Shown: piece after piece, positions 1-11,511 of the stretch
Numbering within the stretch: the first letter of the stretch is position 1
Layout: every line of letters begins with the position of its first letter
NCBI GenBank assembly: GCA_013350335.1
Contig: CM023535.1
Location: 30,536,991-30,600,990 of the forward strand
Direction: 5' to 3'
Length of the DNA: 64,000 nt
Origin: Chimonanthus salicifolius
Lineage: Eukaryota > Streptophyta > Magnoliopsida > Laurales > Calycanthaceae
The notes under the pieces: model-generated
Told to the model about the DNA's origin: nothing
Seen by the model: only the letters and a program-made list of their open reading frames with translations
Database searches by the model: none
Translations under genes and position numbers: made by a program

Positions 1-17
1 AATAAAAAGGATGAACC

Positions 18-1060
18 ATAGGGTTCGGCCATGATGTATGACCGAACCCCATGGAAGGATATTGTTAATTTTTTTTACTGGATTTAAATGAGGAAATATG
101 GAACCATAGGGTTCTATCATGATGTACGGCCGAATCCCATGGAAGAAAATGATTGGATAATTATGTAGTTTTTAATGAACCGTTTGATGGAAAAATATGG
201 AAGGACTTTAGTGATTTTTAATGGAAGTTTAGAGGATCAAAAGCATAGATTTATGGTTATAATTCTAAAAGGGTTTTAATGGATGATTGTTGTGAAGATC
301 CTAGACCATGGGTCCAGCCATGGAGTATGGCCGAACCCCATAAATATTTATGGAATTATGTTCATGTACGTAGAACATGGAAAATGATGGGATAGGTGAT
401 TTATGATTTATTTTAAATGGAAAGAAGATTTTGAACCATAGGGTTCGGCCATGGTGTATGGCCGAACCCCATGGAAGATGTTACTAATTTAGAAAGTGAT
501 GGGCACGGTTGGATTGTCTCTATGAGTGAGGTTCGGCCATGGTGTATGGCCGAACCCCACTAGGGTTTATTTCATGAAGGATGGATATTAAATTTAGAAG
601 TTTCTAATTATGGATTTATGGAGTCAAATATGGAAAGTGAAATAATTGGAACTTAGACACCATGGGTTCGGCCATGTGTATGGCCGAACCCCATGAACCA
701 ATTTTATGGGTTTGTATGTCACTATTAATGGATCGGTTATGGACTTAGGCATTTGTTAATGAATGAAAGGATTGGCTTATGGGTTATGTTAGCCATGGAT
801 GGCAATGTTGTAAATTTGTGAAAATATTGGACACAGGGTTCGGCCATGGTGTATGGCCGAACCCCATGAACTATGTGTTGGAATATTTTAAGGGACACTT
901 GGAGTGGATATGCATGTTTAAGGTAATGAGGGATTTAATTAAATATAGACCTATGTTCATGGTTTATGTTATTGGTTATGTTATTAGGTATAATGGCATT
1001 ATTGTAATTAAGTGAATTAATGGACCATGGGTTCGGCTATGGTATATGGCCGAACCCCAT
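18..1060 (+). repeat. Array of about eight dispersed 30-bp palindromes inside the LTR
   Basis: Copies begin near 19, 109, 309, 439, 530, 665, 838 and 1029. Each has a left arm GGTTCGGCCAT, a loop of 4-5 nt (usually GGTGT) and a right arm ATGGCCGAACC; many extend outward through CCAT..G and CCATGG. Spacing is irregular (about 90-200 bp) and the sequence between copies is AT-rich and not repeated, so this is not a simple tandem satellite. Confidence 0.9.
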
Positions 1061-1509
1061 GGGAATTATTTGGTGGACATAGGGTCTATGTATGGCATAT
1101 TAAAATGAATGAAGTATTAATTAAAGATTAGACCAATGGCAAAGTTATAATAAAAGGTGAAAATGATGAACTCCAAGGGGATTGTGTTTATGGACTTAAA
1201 ACATTATTATAAATCAAATGGGACATGGTTTTGATTAATTGATGTATTATAAGGTGACGGGTCCTCACAAAGTGTGTACGATAGTAAGCGGTTACCGGAC
1301 AAAAGACGCAAGGACACGTTAGTGGTCTTTGGTAGGATTCCACCTCTTTGAAACCATGGGTTTATGTACAATTGTTTTATCTTATTTTTGATGAAATTAT
1401 GTTGTAAAGGAATATGTTTCAAATTGTGATTTTAAATGCTATGTTTATTATATAAAATAACATGTGTTTCATTAGCATCTCATGCATGGCATGGGGTGAA
1501 GGATATGTA

Positions 1510-1640
1510 ACCGGAGGGGTCACACTCCGTCAGGGCGTCCGAAAAACCTATGTGGGGTACCTTGATGTGCTTTTCCGTCAAGAAGAAACCGGAGGGTCCA
1601 CACTCCGTCGGGGCGTCTGAAAGACCTATGTGGGGGTACT
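1510..1640 (+). repeat. Two tandem hairpin units (CCGGAG...CTCCG type)
   Basis: Two units of about 77 bp begin at 1511 and 1589. Each carries complementary CGGAG and CTCCG arms and a TCGG/CCGA pair, and they are separated by a hairpin that reads CTTGATG...CGTCAAG. The same module recurs at this place in every LTR family of the window. Confidence 0.8.
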
Positions 1641-2770
1641 TTTATCTACATGTGATGGGTGGGACTCATTGCATTTGTCATCATTGCATGGCATGGTTTA
1701 TATGACTTTTGACATTATGATATTATTGTATATGTTTTGTACTAACCATGTGTTAGCCCTAATTGGAATACCTACTGGGCGCGTCGTTCTAGCGCCCTAC
1801 TTCTACCCTAGTGGATGATACAGGAAACAAAGGGAACGATGAACGCAAACGAGCCAGGCATAGGAGCTTGGATGATTTAATTTATATTTTTAAGAAAGTT
1901 ACTTATGGACATGTATTTGAGTAACTAGTTTCCGGGCATGTAATAACTTAGATGATTTCCTATGGTTGGATGTTTATTCGGATGATTGCGTTATGTTAAT
2001 TATGGAATAAAGACTTGACGTACTTTGCTATCTGAAAAGGAATAAAACTAGGTTCTATTATGATTCCGCATGTTATGATTTTAATTCTGCATGTTTATGT
2101 TGTTATGTGTGAACCGTTTTTATGGACTTAGTCCATACACACATAGGGTTGGCCAGTTAAGGGTCGAACTTTAGAAGTTCGGACTTAGGTCCCGTCGTGA
2201 CGTCCCGCTCTCTATCACTCTTTATTTATAAAAGAAAAAAAATAGACTCTGATTTTCGGAAAGCAAAGCGAGTGAAAAAGGGAGGGACGTTACAGTTTCA
2301 ATGCCGGGAGTACAAGTTATGTTTTATTTAGTACGAAATTGTATCTCAGATCCGAACCGGATTTTGGCCTATGTTTCAGATCAGATCTAGGCATATAATC
2401 ACCTTATTTTGCTTCCAAATTTGTACAAAAACTACAACTATCAAATTGGAATCCAGCAAAACAAATTTCGTCGAAACATTCCATCGAATACCCGAGTTAT
2501 GGAATTTGTCATGCAAGGTACGTAGATTGGGACTGCAGAGTGAATTTACTCGAATTTCTTTGAAAATTCAAACGGATTCTTTGATTTTTAATTGATTTCA
2601 ATTTTTTTTATCAGTCCTTCTGTTTCTCTTCCTCTCTTCTCCAAGTTCGAATCTAATCAATAAAAACCATGGAGATCTGATCAAAGTTTGAGAGAGAAAA
2701 CTAAAGGGAAAAGAGATGGAAAAATTAAGAAAACCCAAAGAAAATCACATAAGATTCATGGAAAATATGA

Positions 2771-2776
2771 ACTTAC
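2771..2776 (-). other. Donor-like splice site in the family D LTR
   Basis: On the minus strand the site reads AAGAG|GTAAGT, a near-perfect plant 5' splice site. It is about 330 nt downstream of a TATA-like element, the same layout as in the other LTR families here. Usage is not shown. Confidence 0.45.
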
Positions 2777-3124
2777 CTCTTGGAGAAGATGGAGATCCAA
2801 GACAAAAACCAAAGAGAAGCCAAAGAAAACCCCAAAATCCAATGTTTTTCAGCCTATGCCAAGGAGAGAGAAAACAATGGGGAGTGGAGAGAAAGAAACA
2901 CTCCAAGGTTGTGTATTGCACTATGCAATACACGAATCCTTGTGTTATATTTGGGTATGGTCGGCCATGGGGGAAATCCTAATTGGATTTGGTCTCCTTT
3001 AATTTCTATTTTTTTTAACTCTTCTCTTAAAAACACTTCTTACTAAAAAGGATTTGTGCCTCCAATGAATTTACTAGATTCTCTCTCCAACGAACTTTGG
3101 ACTTTTGGGTTTATAAATAAATAA

Positions 3125-3151
3125 ATATATATATATATATATATATATATT
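3125..3151. repeat. (AT)n microsatellite
   Basis: An uninterrupted AT dinucleotide run lies in the family D LTR just upstream (minus sense) of its TATA-like element. Confidence 0.95.
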
Positions 3152-3860
3152 GAAACTCTTTTCCAAATAAAATCATGTGGAATCATGGCCCACCAAAAGT
3201 CCAACTTGAATTTCCAAAATTAATTGGATTTTACAAAAACTAAATCTTTTTTCCAAAAATATTTATTTTTAATTTTCTCAAAATAAGTTTTCTAATCTAT
3301 CATTGCAAATATAAAATAATTTGGGTCACACTAAATGCTAATTTTAAAAAGTTCCCAAATTTGGATCCAAAATTTAAAATTTGAATAGTATTATTCAAAT
3401 AATTTTCATTGACATTTGTGGACCCCGTGATAACACCAATTTAAAATTTTTTAAATTTGGAATATTTCCAAAATTAAGAGCTTCCAATTTTAGAAAGTTT
3501 CCAAAAGTGAATCCAAAATTAAAAATTTGGATAACAAAATTCAAATAAATTTCTTAACCATTGTGGACCCCGATATCACACAAATTTTAAGATTTACTAA
3601 ATTTGGAAAGTTTCCAAAAATAGACACCTGTTATTTTTTGAACCCCGTTTCAAAAATTTGTTTCCATCTCAAACCTAAATTTAGACGACGACAAACACAT
3701 ATTAGGGGTCTAGAGTTTAAAATTCTATTGTCTGGCACACAATCAAACAATTTAAAGCGATATCAAATAATTTTGCTAAAATACGCGATTACCTTATTAG
3801 AAATTACCCGGTTTAACTCTAACTCGACAATGACCCACTAGTTTGGGTCGGGTCATTACA

Positions 3861-4046
3861 TCCACTCCTACAACCGGTTATGCAACAATTTGCAGCAGTA
3901 TTCCCTGAAGAGTTACGAGTAGGTTTACCACCTATGAGAGACTTACAACATTGCATTGACCTTATTCTAGGATTGACCTTGCTAAGTAGAGCCGCTCATA
4001 GAATGAGTCCTATAGAAAGTGTAGAGTTGAATTGTCAGGTACATGA
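3861..4046 (+). pseudogene. pol scrap of another Ty3/gypsy lineage (protease-RT junction)
   Basis: About 60 codons read through in one plus-strand frame. They contain FPEEL at about 3901, then GLPPMRDLQHCIDL, and RMSP at about 4000. This matches the stretch just before the RT core in gypsy elements of the CRM/Reina/Galadriel type and differs from all other pol copies in this window, which read ..[20 protein letters not shown]... It is bounded on the left by the start of the family D LTR (after 3860) and on the right by an LTR start at 4047, so it is a remnant of an older host element. No start codon, no domain of its own, certainly non-functional. The exact lineage is from memory. Confidence 0.7.
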
Positions 4047-5552
4047 TGTAACACCCCGATTTTTCAAAGATACCAATATTTACAAAAATGCCATTGGAAT
4101 GGTGAATTAAAAAGATATGATCGTAGATGAGAAAATGGTGGAACCCATTGTTCAAATTAAGACCCAGTGTGCATATTATAAGGATCAAATTAGATTAGAT
4201 GGGTAATGTACATCTAATTGGGTCAAGATGGTTATTTGTGTCAAAGGACCCAATTGGGACCCAATGGGTCATGATGGACTTATTTGACCATTGGGTGAGC
4301 CCAATTTTAATTGGGTTAGGCTGAATTGATTTGGAATTAAATAAAGGATAAATGGGTAGGCTTGATGCAAGTGTGTAAACCACATTCAAATGGCTAAACC
4401 ACCCATAAATGGGTCAAGACGCCAAATTGGATCAATGAGCTAAATGGGGGCCCAATGGGTCGAGTTGACATGGTTTTTGGATCCTCTCCTTTGATTGTTT
4501 GTTTCAATCCCATTACCAATCCTTGAATGGATTTCTAGATCTATGCCCTAATAACAGTTTGGCCAGCCCTTTTAACCAAAAATGGAACCCATAGGTTTTG
4601 CCATACCATGGCCAAATCTATAGTTTCCCTTAGTTTTAATCCCTTATTGTTACACTCATACATACCTTCTTTCCCCGTCTCCTTCTTTTTCTTTTGCTCT
4701 GTCTTTCCTCCTAAATCCTTCTTCTTCCTTAGTTCTTTACTGATTCTCCCAGTATCGAAATGTAGATGAGAGAGAGAGAGAGAGAAGAAGAGGAGAGAAA
4801 TCTCTTTGTTCCAAAAGAGATGAAATCGGCTAAGGGGTGGGGTGTGCCCCTTGGGTTGTGTCCCTTTGTATACCAGCCTAAGTCCTTTCACTCTCCCTCA
4901 TTTAAGTTTTGTCTAACCAAGGTGTGTCTTGGCTTAACCAAGGAGACCCTTGGCTTAGGCCAAGACAACTCCTTGAGTTCCAACGTGTGCATGGGTTTCA
5001 TGTCCATTGAGATGGAGACTCTCCATCTTCCCACTTCAACTCACCTTGAGATGGAAGTCTCATCAACTTCTCATCTTAACTCAATTGGACTCACCCATGG
5101 TTGACCAAGTCAACCATGACATGGCCGACCATGCACCACATGGTATTGCTATATCACTGATATGCCACCTCACTTGTTGAGGTGGATTTAGTGCATTGGA
5201 TCTTAATTGGGTAGATGACACAATTACCTTGACCTTACCCAATTACCTTAAAATTACGTTCACTACGACCCATTGGGTCCCAATTGGGTAGTTGACCCAT
5301 TTAATCCTTTACCTATCTATTTTAAAATCTGCTCATTTATGACCCATTTAATTAGACTTACCCAATTTTATTTAAAATCAAGCTTACCCATGATCCATTG
5401 CGTCTTAATTGGGTAATTGACCCAACTCCTTACCCATCTAAGGTCCATTTCAACTATTTTAAATCTCAAAATTCCATTAAATCACAATTTAAATGAACTA
5501 GTCCAATATATATATATATATATATATAAGTGATGAAAATCCAGGGTGTTAC
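4047..5552. mobile_element. Two LTR 5' ends fused head to head (chimeric LTR remnant)
   Basis: The left end (4047) reads TGTAACACCCCGATTTTTC on the plus strand and resembles the family C LTR start, including the GCCATTG block about 50 bp in. The right end (5552), read on the minus strand, is TGTAACACCCTGG and directly abuts the pol 3' end of Elem-1, so it is that element's 3' LTR start. Both ends are LTR starts; no LTR 3' end is present. The two orientations meet at about 4450-4560, where R and U5 of both must have been lost. An (AG)n run is at about 4767-4786 and a (TA)n run at about 5505-5529. ORFs in here are low-complexity and not credible genes. Confidence 0.65.
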
Positions 5553-5612
5553 AATATTACCCTCTTTTGAAATTTTCGTCCCAAAAATCGAGCGAAGTAA
5601 ATTTCAAACAAT
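5553..5612 (-). promoter_or_regulatory. Pre-LTR region of Elem-1 with inverted ATTTT...AAAAT motif and purine tract
   Basis: On the minus strand, just after the pol stop, comes CGATTTTTGGGACGAAAAT followed by a purine-rich AAAAGAGGG and then the LTR start. The same order is seen in Elem-3, Elem-4 and Elem-6. The purine run is the likely plus-strand primer (polypurine tract). Confidence 0.65.
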
Positions 5613-7756
5613 TTACACAAATAGCTCAGGATGAGCTGCTCTCTTTTCTGACTCAAGATCCCAAGTGCTTTCCTCATTACCATGTCGATCCCATACCGCT
5701 TTGACGAATTGAATTGCTCGGTTCCGTAACAGCCTTTGTTCCATCTCAATCACTTTGATAGACCTTTCGACGTAAGACACGTCGCTTTGTCCTTCTATGT
5801 CTTGTACGTTCAGCACATGCGAGGGGTCAGGATTGTACTTCCTCAACATAGGAATATGGAACACATCGTGTAGTGATGACAACTGTGAAGGGAGTATCAG
5901 ACGATAAGCCACTTCCCCCACCCTCTCATGGATTGGAAAGGGTCCAACAAATCTTGGTGATAGCTTCCCTTTCTTTCCAAATCTCATGTGCCCATTCCGT
6001 GGCGAGACCTTCAAGAACACTAAGTCTCGCACTTCAAACTCAAGGAATCTTCTTCTCTTGTCAACGTAGCTCTTTTGAAGACTCTGCGCTGTAAGCAGAT
6101 GTTGTCGTATCACCTTAATCTGTTCTGTGGTTTCTATAACCAGATCTAGTCCAATAAGTGCAGGCTCTCCGGCCTATGTCCAACACACTAGTGATCTACA
6201 GGGTCTACCATACAATGCCTCAAATGGAGCCATCTTGAGGCTTGCTTTGTAACTGTTGTTGTATCAGAACTCAACCAGTGGTAGATGATTTTCCCAACTA
6301 CCCTTGAAATCTAACATGCAGCCTCTCAACATATCCTCCAACATTTGTATTGTTCTTTCCGACTGACCGTCGGTCTGTGGATGAAATGTTGTGTTGATTA
6401 TCAAGTTTGTCCCCATAGCCGACTGCATACTCTGCCATACTCTGCCGGTGAATCGACCATCTCTGTCAGATACAATAGTACTAGAGATTCCATGTAGCCT
6501 GATAATATCCTTGATATACCACCGTCCCAAGGTCTCAAACGAGTCGGTCATCTTGATTGGAAGAAAATGTACAGACTTGGTCAGACGGTCCACCACAACC
6601 CATATTGCATCGTTACTTTTTGAAGACCTTGGCAATCCTGTCACAAAGTCCATGGAAATATGTTCCCATTTCCATTCAGGTACAGGTAGAGGTTTAATTA
6701 ATCCTGGTGGCTTCTGATGTTTTGTCTTAACTTGCTGACAAGTAAGGCAGTGAGAAACAAAGTCCGCCACGTCGCTTTTGAGTCCATGCCACCAATAATG
6801 TCTTTTCAGATCATGGTACATTTTGGTGCTACCTGGATGAATAGAGAGTTTGGATTGATGAGCTTCGACCAACAACTCTCTTCTGCAACTTTGAGGCACA
6901 TATGTCTTGCCTTGGAATGAGAGACCTTGTCCAGGTCGTAATTCCCATTCAGGTATGACCTCACTAGTAGACATCTTGGCCCATATTTCTTCCACTTTCG
7001 GATCAGTCCGATGTTCTTGCTCAATCTTGGAAACCATGATAGACCGTGCCATCAAATTATACGTACTCCCACGGTCTTTGATGTATAAATTAAACTCTCG
7101 GATGGTTGTCAGTATTTCCCATTTCTTCATAATCAAACTGGCCACCGTAGCATGTGACATGCGACTGAGGGCATCTGTTACTTTGTTCACCTTGCCAGGA
7201 TGATATCGTAGCGCAAATTCATAATCTTGCATGTACTCCATCCATCTGCGCTGTCTCAAGTTGAGTTCCTTCTGTCAAACAGATAATTCAAGCTCTTGTG
7301 GTCAGAAAACACTTCAAATTTATCACCATATAAATAGTGTCTCCAGCTTTTGAGAGCGAAGATCACTGTAGCTAATTCCAGATCATGAGTGGTGATAGTT
7401 GCGTTCATCAATTTTCAGTTGCCTAGAACCGTATGCCACTATATGATGACTTTGAGTGAGAGAGCACCCAAGTCATTCTATTGAAGCATCAAAATATACT
7501 TCATATCCCTTGCTTCTTTCCAGCAAGATCAGAATAGGAGCAGTCGTAAGCTTCTATTTCAGGTCTTCGAACCTTCAATTGCACACATCAGACCATTCAA
7601 ATTTGACTCCTTTCTGTGTTAGTCGGGTGAGTGGAGCCGCAATCTTGGAGAAATCCATAATAAACTTCTGATAGTAGCCAACCAGTCCCAGAAAGCTACA
7701 GATTTCAGTCACATTCTTTCGAGCTTTCCAGTCTCTAACCGCTGCCACTTTAGCCA
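5613..7756 (-). pseudogene. pol: Elem-1 pol, C-terminal half: end of RT, RNase H, integrase, chromodomain
   Basis: Reading down from 7756: the RT tail (KVAAVRDWK.., FLGLVGYY), a degenerate RNase H between about 7570 and 7260, then a clean integrase frame from 7259. The integrase zinc finger is visible as [14 protein letters not shown] and CLTC (about 6860-6730), followed by catalytic residues in [15 protein letters not shown] and SERTIQMLED. A TGA at 6264-6266 replaces the Ser of EFSYNN; the same frame continues 6113-5613 to a chromodomain ending HPELFV. Role when intact: reverse transcription and integration, with the chromodomain thought to guide insertion to heterochromatin. The upstream part of this gene resumes at 15276 beyond the inserted solo LTR. 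Frameshifts in RNase H and the stop make it dead. Confidence 0.9.
7752..7756. repeat. Left target site duplication of the family A solo LTR (agcca)
   Basis: agcca here pairs with agccg at 15276-15280. The single mismatch is a CG to CA change, as expected from deamination of a methylated cytosine. Joining the flanks restores continuous Elem-1 pol (..FLGHV....DPAKVAAV). Confidence 0.85.
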
Positions 7757-8225
7757 TGTAACACCCCGGATTTTCAATTTATTATTTTGTATGAAAATAA
7801 TCCATTTAATTTGTGAACATTAGTTATGGATATTAAATTGGGTAAAGAGTTGGGTCATTGGCCCAATTAGGACCCAACGGTTTTGGAAATGTTTTCAATA
7901 AAAATTAAATGGAGTTGAATTTAATTTGGTATTGCAATATTATATAAATAAGGAAGGAGATAATATTGCATGGCCGTGTATAGAGAGATTCATATCCATG
8001 ATAGGCGCATGGGATCTTTTAAAAAGGGTATGCATATTGTCTTAAATTAAATAAAGAAGTGTCTAAATTAAAAGATTGCTTAGGCTAGGATTAGTGATAT
8101 GCGCATAGCACATTCTAAATATGGGAAGCCAAGTTCGGCAAGTCCCAATTAAATAGACAAGGGGCGCACGGCCTAAGGGGGTTGGCTATCTTAAGCACCG
8201 TCTAAACATGGGATGAAGGGAAGAT

Positions 8226-8233
8226 TATAAAAA
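8226..8233 (+). promoter_or_regulatory. TATA box of the family A LTR
   Basis: TATAAAAA followed by a GAGAG-rich stretch. The equivalent site is conserved at 20214 and 59453 in the other family A LTRs, with a transcribed-leader-like CT-rich stretch 40-80 bp downstream. Confidence 0.6.
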
Positions 8234-8461
8234 GAGAGAAGGACAAGGGCACACGGTTTACACACACATTGCTGAATTCTCTTTCTCCATCTCTATTCTT
8301 ATTCACGACAAGAGCAAGGAGAAGAAGAAGGCAGCCAACAAGAGGTGTTCTTGGTTTGGAAAAATTAAGAAGAAGGGAGAAAGATTGGAAGAGCAAGAAA
8401 TCAAACGGAAACGGTTAGTATTTTTATTTGATAAATTTGTTTTGAAATAAAAGAACCATAG

Positions 8462-8786
8462 GGTTCAGCCATGATGTTTGGCCGAACCCCATGAAAGAAG
8501 ATTGGGAGATGGTTTGATGATTTTAATGGAAAGAAAGAACCATAGGGTTCGGCCATAGTGCATGCCGAACGCCATGGAAAGTTATGGTTTATTTTATTAG
8601 GTTATTAATATTGAAAACGATGGAGGAACATTGATTGATTAATGGAAGTTTGAATGATGGAAATAATTATGGGTTTATGTTCATAAATTTCAGATCATGG
8701 AAACCTTGGATGGTTAGGTATTTTGGATTTAAAAGAGGGAATATGGAACGATGGGGTTCGGCCATAGTGCATGGCCGAACCCCATG
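8462..8786 (+). repeat. Palindrome array, first part (family A solo LTR)
   Basis: Three GGTTCGGCC-type palindromes at about 8463, 8541 and 8757. The array continues at 13142-13991 beyond the nested LTR; the insertion lies at the edge of the third palindrome. Confidence 0.88.
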
Positions 8787-8791
8787 GAAGG
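8787..8791. repeat. Target site duplication gaagg, left
   Basis: A perfect 5-bp duplication with 13028-13032. Joined, the flanks match the uninterrupted sequence at about 59940-59955 in the Elem-6 LTR. Confidence 0.95.
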
Positions 8792-10297
8792 TGTAATGGC
8801 CCGAAATTTTTAAATCAATATATTTAGGGATATTATTTATTTTAATGGTGGAAATTGGAAATTTGATGGAATAAATGGTGAATGGATCAAAATATGGACA
8901 AAGGCTCAAGTATGGCCCAATGGACCATGGATTGGATTTGAAATCATTTAAATGGTCAATGATGGTCAATTGGACCAAGGATGGTCAAATTGGGCCCACT
9001 ACCCATTTGGGACCCAATGGGTCAAGATAATGTAAGCTCTAAGGTAAATGGGTAAGGGTGAATGTAATTGGGCCATGGGCCCAATGGTGATCCAATTAGT
9101 TTGAATGGATTTAATTAAAATTAAATCACCTAAGTTAGTGATGAATGGACCAAGGTGACATGGCCGATTGGGACCCACCTCCACCTCACCAAGTGAGGTG
9201 GCGTGTGAACCAAGGATTGGTGGGACCGGCCACCATGGTTGACTTGATCAACCATGGGTGGAATAATGGAATTAGGTTAAGTGGGAATTAATTAACCTAA
9301 GGTAATTATCTAATTAATTAAATAATTAAACTATTCAAAAAGTGGGTCAAATGGTCAAATGGAAGACCCAAACAATCTTATCTCCAAAGCTCAAAAACGT
9401 TGGGCTTGGTGGTGGTTTATTCCAACCACCACCATAAAGCAAAAAAAATATCCCATGTGGTTAGTGGGAAAATTAATGGTTGAGTATAACTTAAGCAACC
9501 AAAAGGAGTGGGTTTTCATCTCATTCTTTCCATTTCACTCCCATTTCACTCTCTTCCTCTCTTGCTCTCCACCACCGTCCCACACCAAGAAGAAAAGAAG
9601 AAGAAAAAACTAAGGAGAAAAGAAGAAGAAGACTTAGAGAAGAGAAGTGCAAGCAAAAGCCACCACTTCAAGACCAAGATCTAGGGCATTATTTCTCACC
9701 ATTCTCTCTCACTCTCTCAAACACACTCCATCTTAGCCGACCCAAGCTTTGATGTTTTTCACTTGATCAAGCTCATCTTGGTTGACCAATCAAAGAGAAG
9801 AAGAGAAAGAGCTAAGGAAATCAAGAGGAGAAAGAAAAGCTGGAGGAGTCGTCGGATTGTAAGTAATTCTTAAACAAGAATTTTACATTTTAAGGGTTAA
9901 GAGGTAATTATGGAACCCATTTCTTGGATTGGTTGGTGGCCAAATTGTTATGGGCCTTGGATCTCAAATCCATCCAATGAAAGGAGGAAGAATGGGCAAA
10001 CCCTAAATGGGTAAATTAAGTTAAGCAAAATAAAGGAGGTACTAAGGACATTATGTAATAAAATTTATTTAAGCATGAAATGTGTGTGATTTTTGGAAGG
10101 AATCATGGTGAGTAATTAAGTAAGCTTAAATGGGGTTTTTAAGATCAAAACCATGGAAGGGGGATTTATGATTTTAAGGTGTTAATGAATAAATGTTAGT
10201 GAAGTTAAAGAGTTTTAATGAGGAAAATTATGGAGGGTATTAATGATTTTTTTTTAATGGCCTCAAGAGTGGTGGAAAAGAATGACCCATGAACCAT

Positions 10298-11511
10298 GGG
10301 TTCGGCCATGGTGTATGGCCGAACCCTATGGTGATATAGTAGGAATTTAATGGGGTTCTCAATGAATGGAAACCATGGAATATGATTTATGATTTTTAAG
10401 ATTCTAATGATTAATTGTTAGTGATTTTAAAGGAGTGGAAATAATGTTTTAAAATGTAAAACTATGGAGAAATTTTGGTGAACCTAGGTGTTTTGGAATC
10501 ATGGAAAAATATTGGGGAGTGATGGTAGGTGGTTAAGGATTTAATAGGGGTTTTAAAAGAATGGAAGCCATGGAGGGTGGTTAATGATTTTAGGGTTTTA
10601 AATGAATGAAATGTGTGTGATTTTATGGAGGGAATGCTTTTGAACCCTATGGTGATGTATGTGTAATGATGATGGGTGTAAAATTATGGAAATTGATGGA
10701 GAGTGATTGGTGAACTTAGAGGTAATTGGACCATAGTGATGATGAGGGAATGTTGGCAACCTTAATGGATTTTAAATGTAGTTAGTGATGATGAAAATTA
10801 ATGATTTAAATGCATGATGTAAACCCCTTCATGGAGGGACTTATTTTGAGTCTAAATGTGGTAAATAGGCCTAAGAAAATTGGGGAAAAGACATCATGGG
10901 TTCAGCCATGGTGTATGGCCAAACCCATGACCCCTTTTGTAAGTCATTTTATGAGTTAAATTTGGGATTATGTATGTGATTAGATGAATGGAAAATTAGG
11001 TAAGTTAAGGACTGATTTGTTAATGAACATATCATGGTTGATGGAACGTTAATGGATCCAAGATTATGGATCAATTATGGGCTAAAAACGGGGTTGTGTA
11101 TGTGGTTAAGTGAATAAGGATTATGTTAATTAAATGGCTAATTTTAATGATCATATGACATGGTTGATGGGTCATTAACGGATCTAAGATAGGGATCATT
11201 AATGGATCTAAGTTTGTGATCAGTTATGGACTTAATTATGCATGGATGAATGAGTGATTAGTCATGGAAAAGAGGTAGTGGCAAAACCGTAAATATTGGC
11301 CAAAATGAAGAACCATGGGTTCGGCCATGGTACATGGCCGAACCCCATGGGGGATGATCATAGACTTAAAAGCTTTTAAGATAACCTTATGTGTGATTAA
11401 TAAAGCCTAGGGTGACTGAGTTTTAGACTCATGGGATTAAAAGATTTAATGGATTAAATGGGACCCACAAACCTGTTAGTGAGATTCGGCCATCGTGTAT
11501 GGCCGAACCCC
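10298..11511 (+). repeat. Sparse palindrome array in the family B solo LTR
   Basis: Copies near 10298, 10897, 11312 and 11482, all of the GGTTCGGCC/GGCCGAACC type. The 10897 copy has CG to CA changes in both arms. Confidence 0.88.

Larger units (their letters stand above)
1..2294 (+). mobile_element. LTR of family A, 3' part, truncated by the window start
   Basis: This is the 3' two thirds of a long plus-strand LTR. It ends in the terminal motif GTTACA, like the family A LTR at 58985-62193. In order it holds a palindrome array, a pair of tandem CCGGAG/CTCCG units, an acceptor-like site (CAG ending at 1823), a two-armed stem (TATGTGTG 2104-2111 with CACACATA 2138-2145, inner arms ATGGAC/GTCCAT), an A-rich tract and the LTR end. 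The sequence after it does not look like a primer binding site, so it is a 3' LTR or a solo LTR inserted in the family D LTR. The expected right target duplication is gtttc (2295-2299); the left one lies outside the window. Short ORFs here have no recognisable product. Confidence 0.85.
2295..3860 (-). mobile_element. LTR of a different family (D), 5' part, minus strand
   Basis: Read on the minus strand this starts with TGTAATGACCC at 3860, a typical LTR start. Further in there is a TATA-like TTTATAAA near 3108-3116, a leader rich in purines and pyrimidines, and a strong donor-like GAG|GTAAGT (GT at 2776-2775). It is cut off at 2295 by the family A LTR; the rest should lie left of the window. 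It has no GGTTCGGCC palindromes in the part seen. An (AT)n run sits at 3125-3151. The family is inferred only from its ends and layout. Confidence 0.6.

Noticed and set aside
18..1060. Regular-looking short palindromic repeats suggesting a CRISPR array
   Set aside because: Spacing is irregular (about 90-200 bp), the repeats lie inside plant LTRs, and no cas-like gene is present.
2688..3046. Cluster of overlapping ORFs, lysine-rich
   Set aside because: A-rich leader of the family D LTR; three frames are open at once, which is a composition effect.
4541..4891. 116-codon minus-strand ORF and an overlapping plus-strand ORF
   Set aside because: Purine/pyrimidine-rich LTR leader sequence, no recognisable motif, overlapping frames on both strands.
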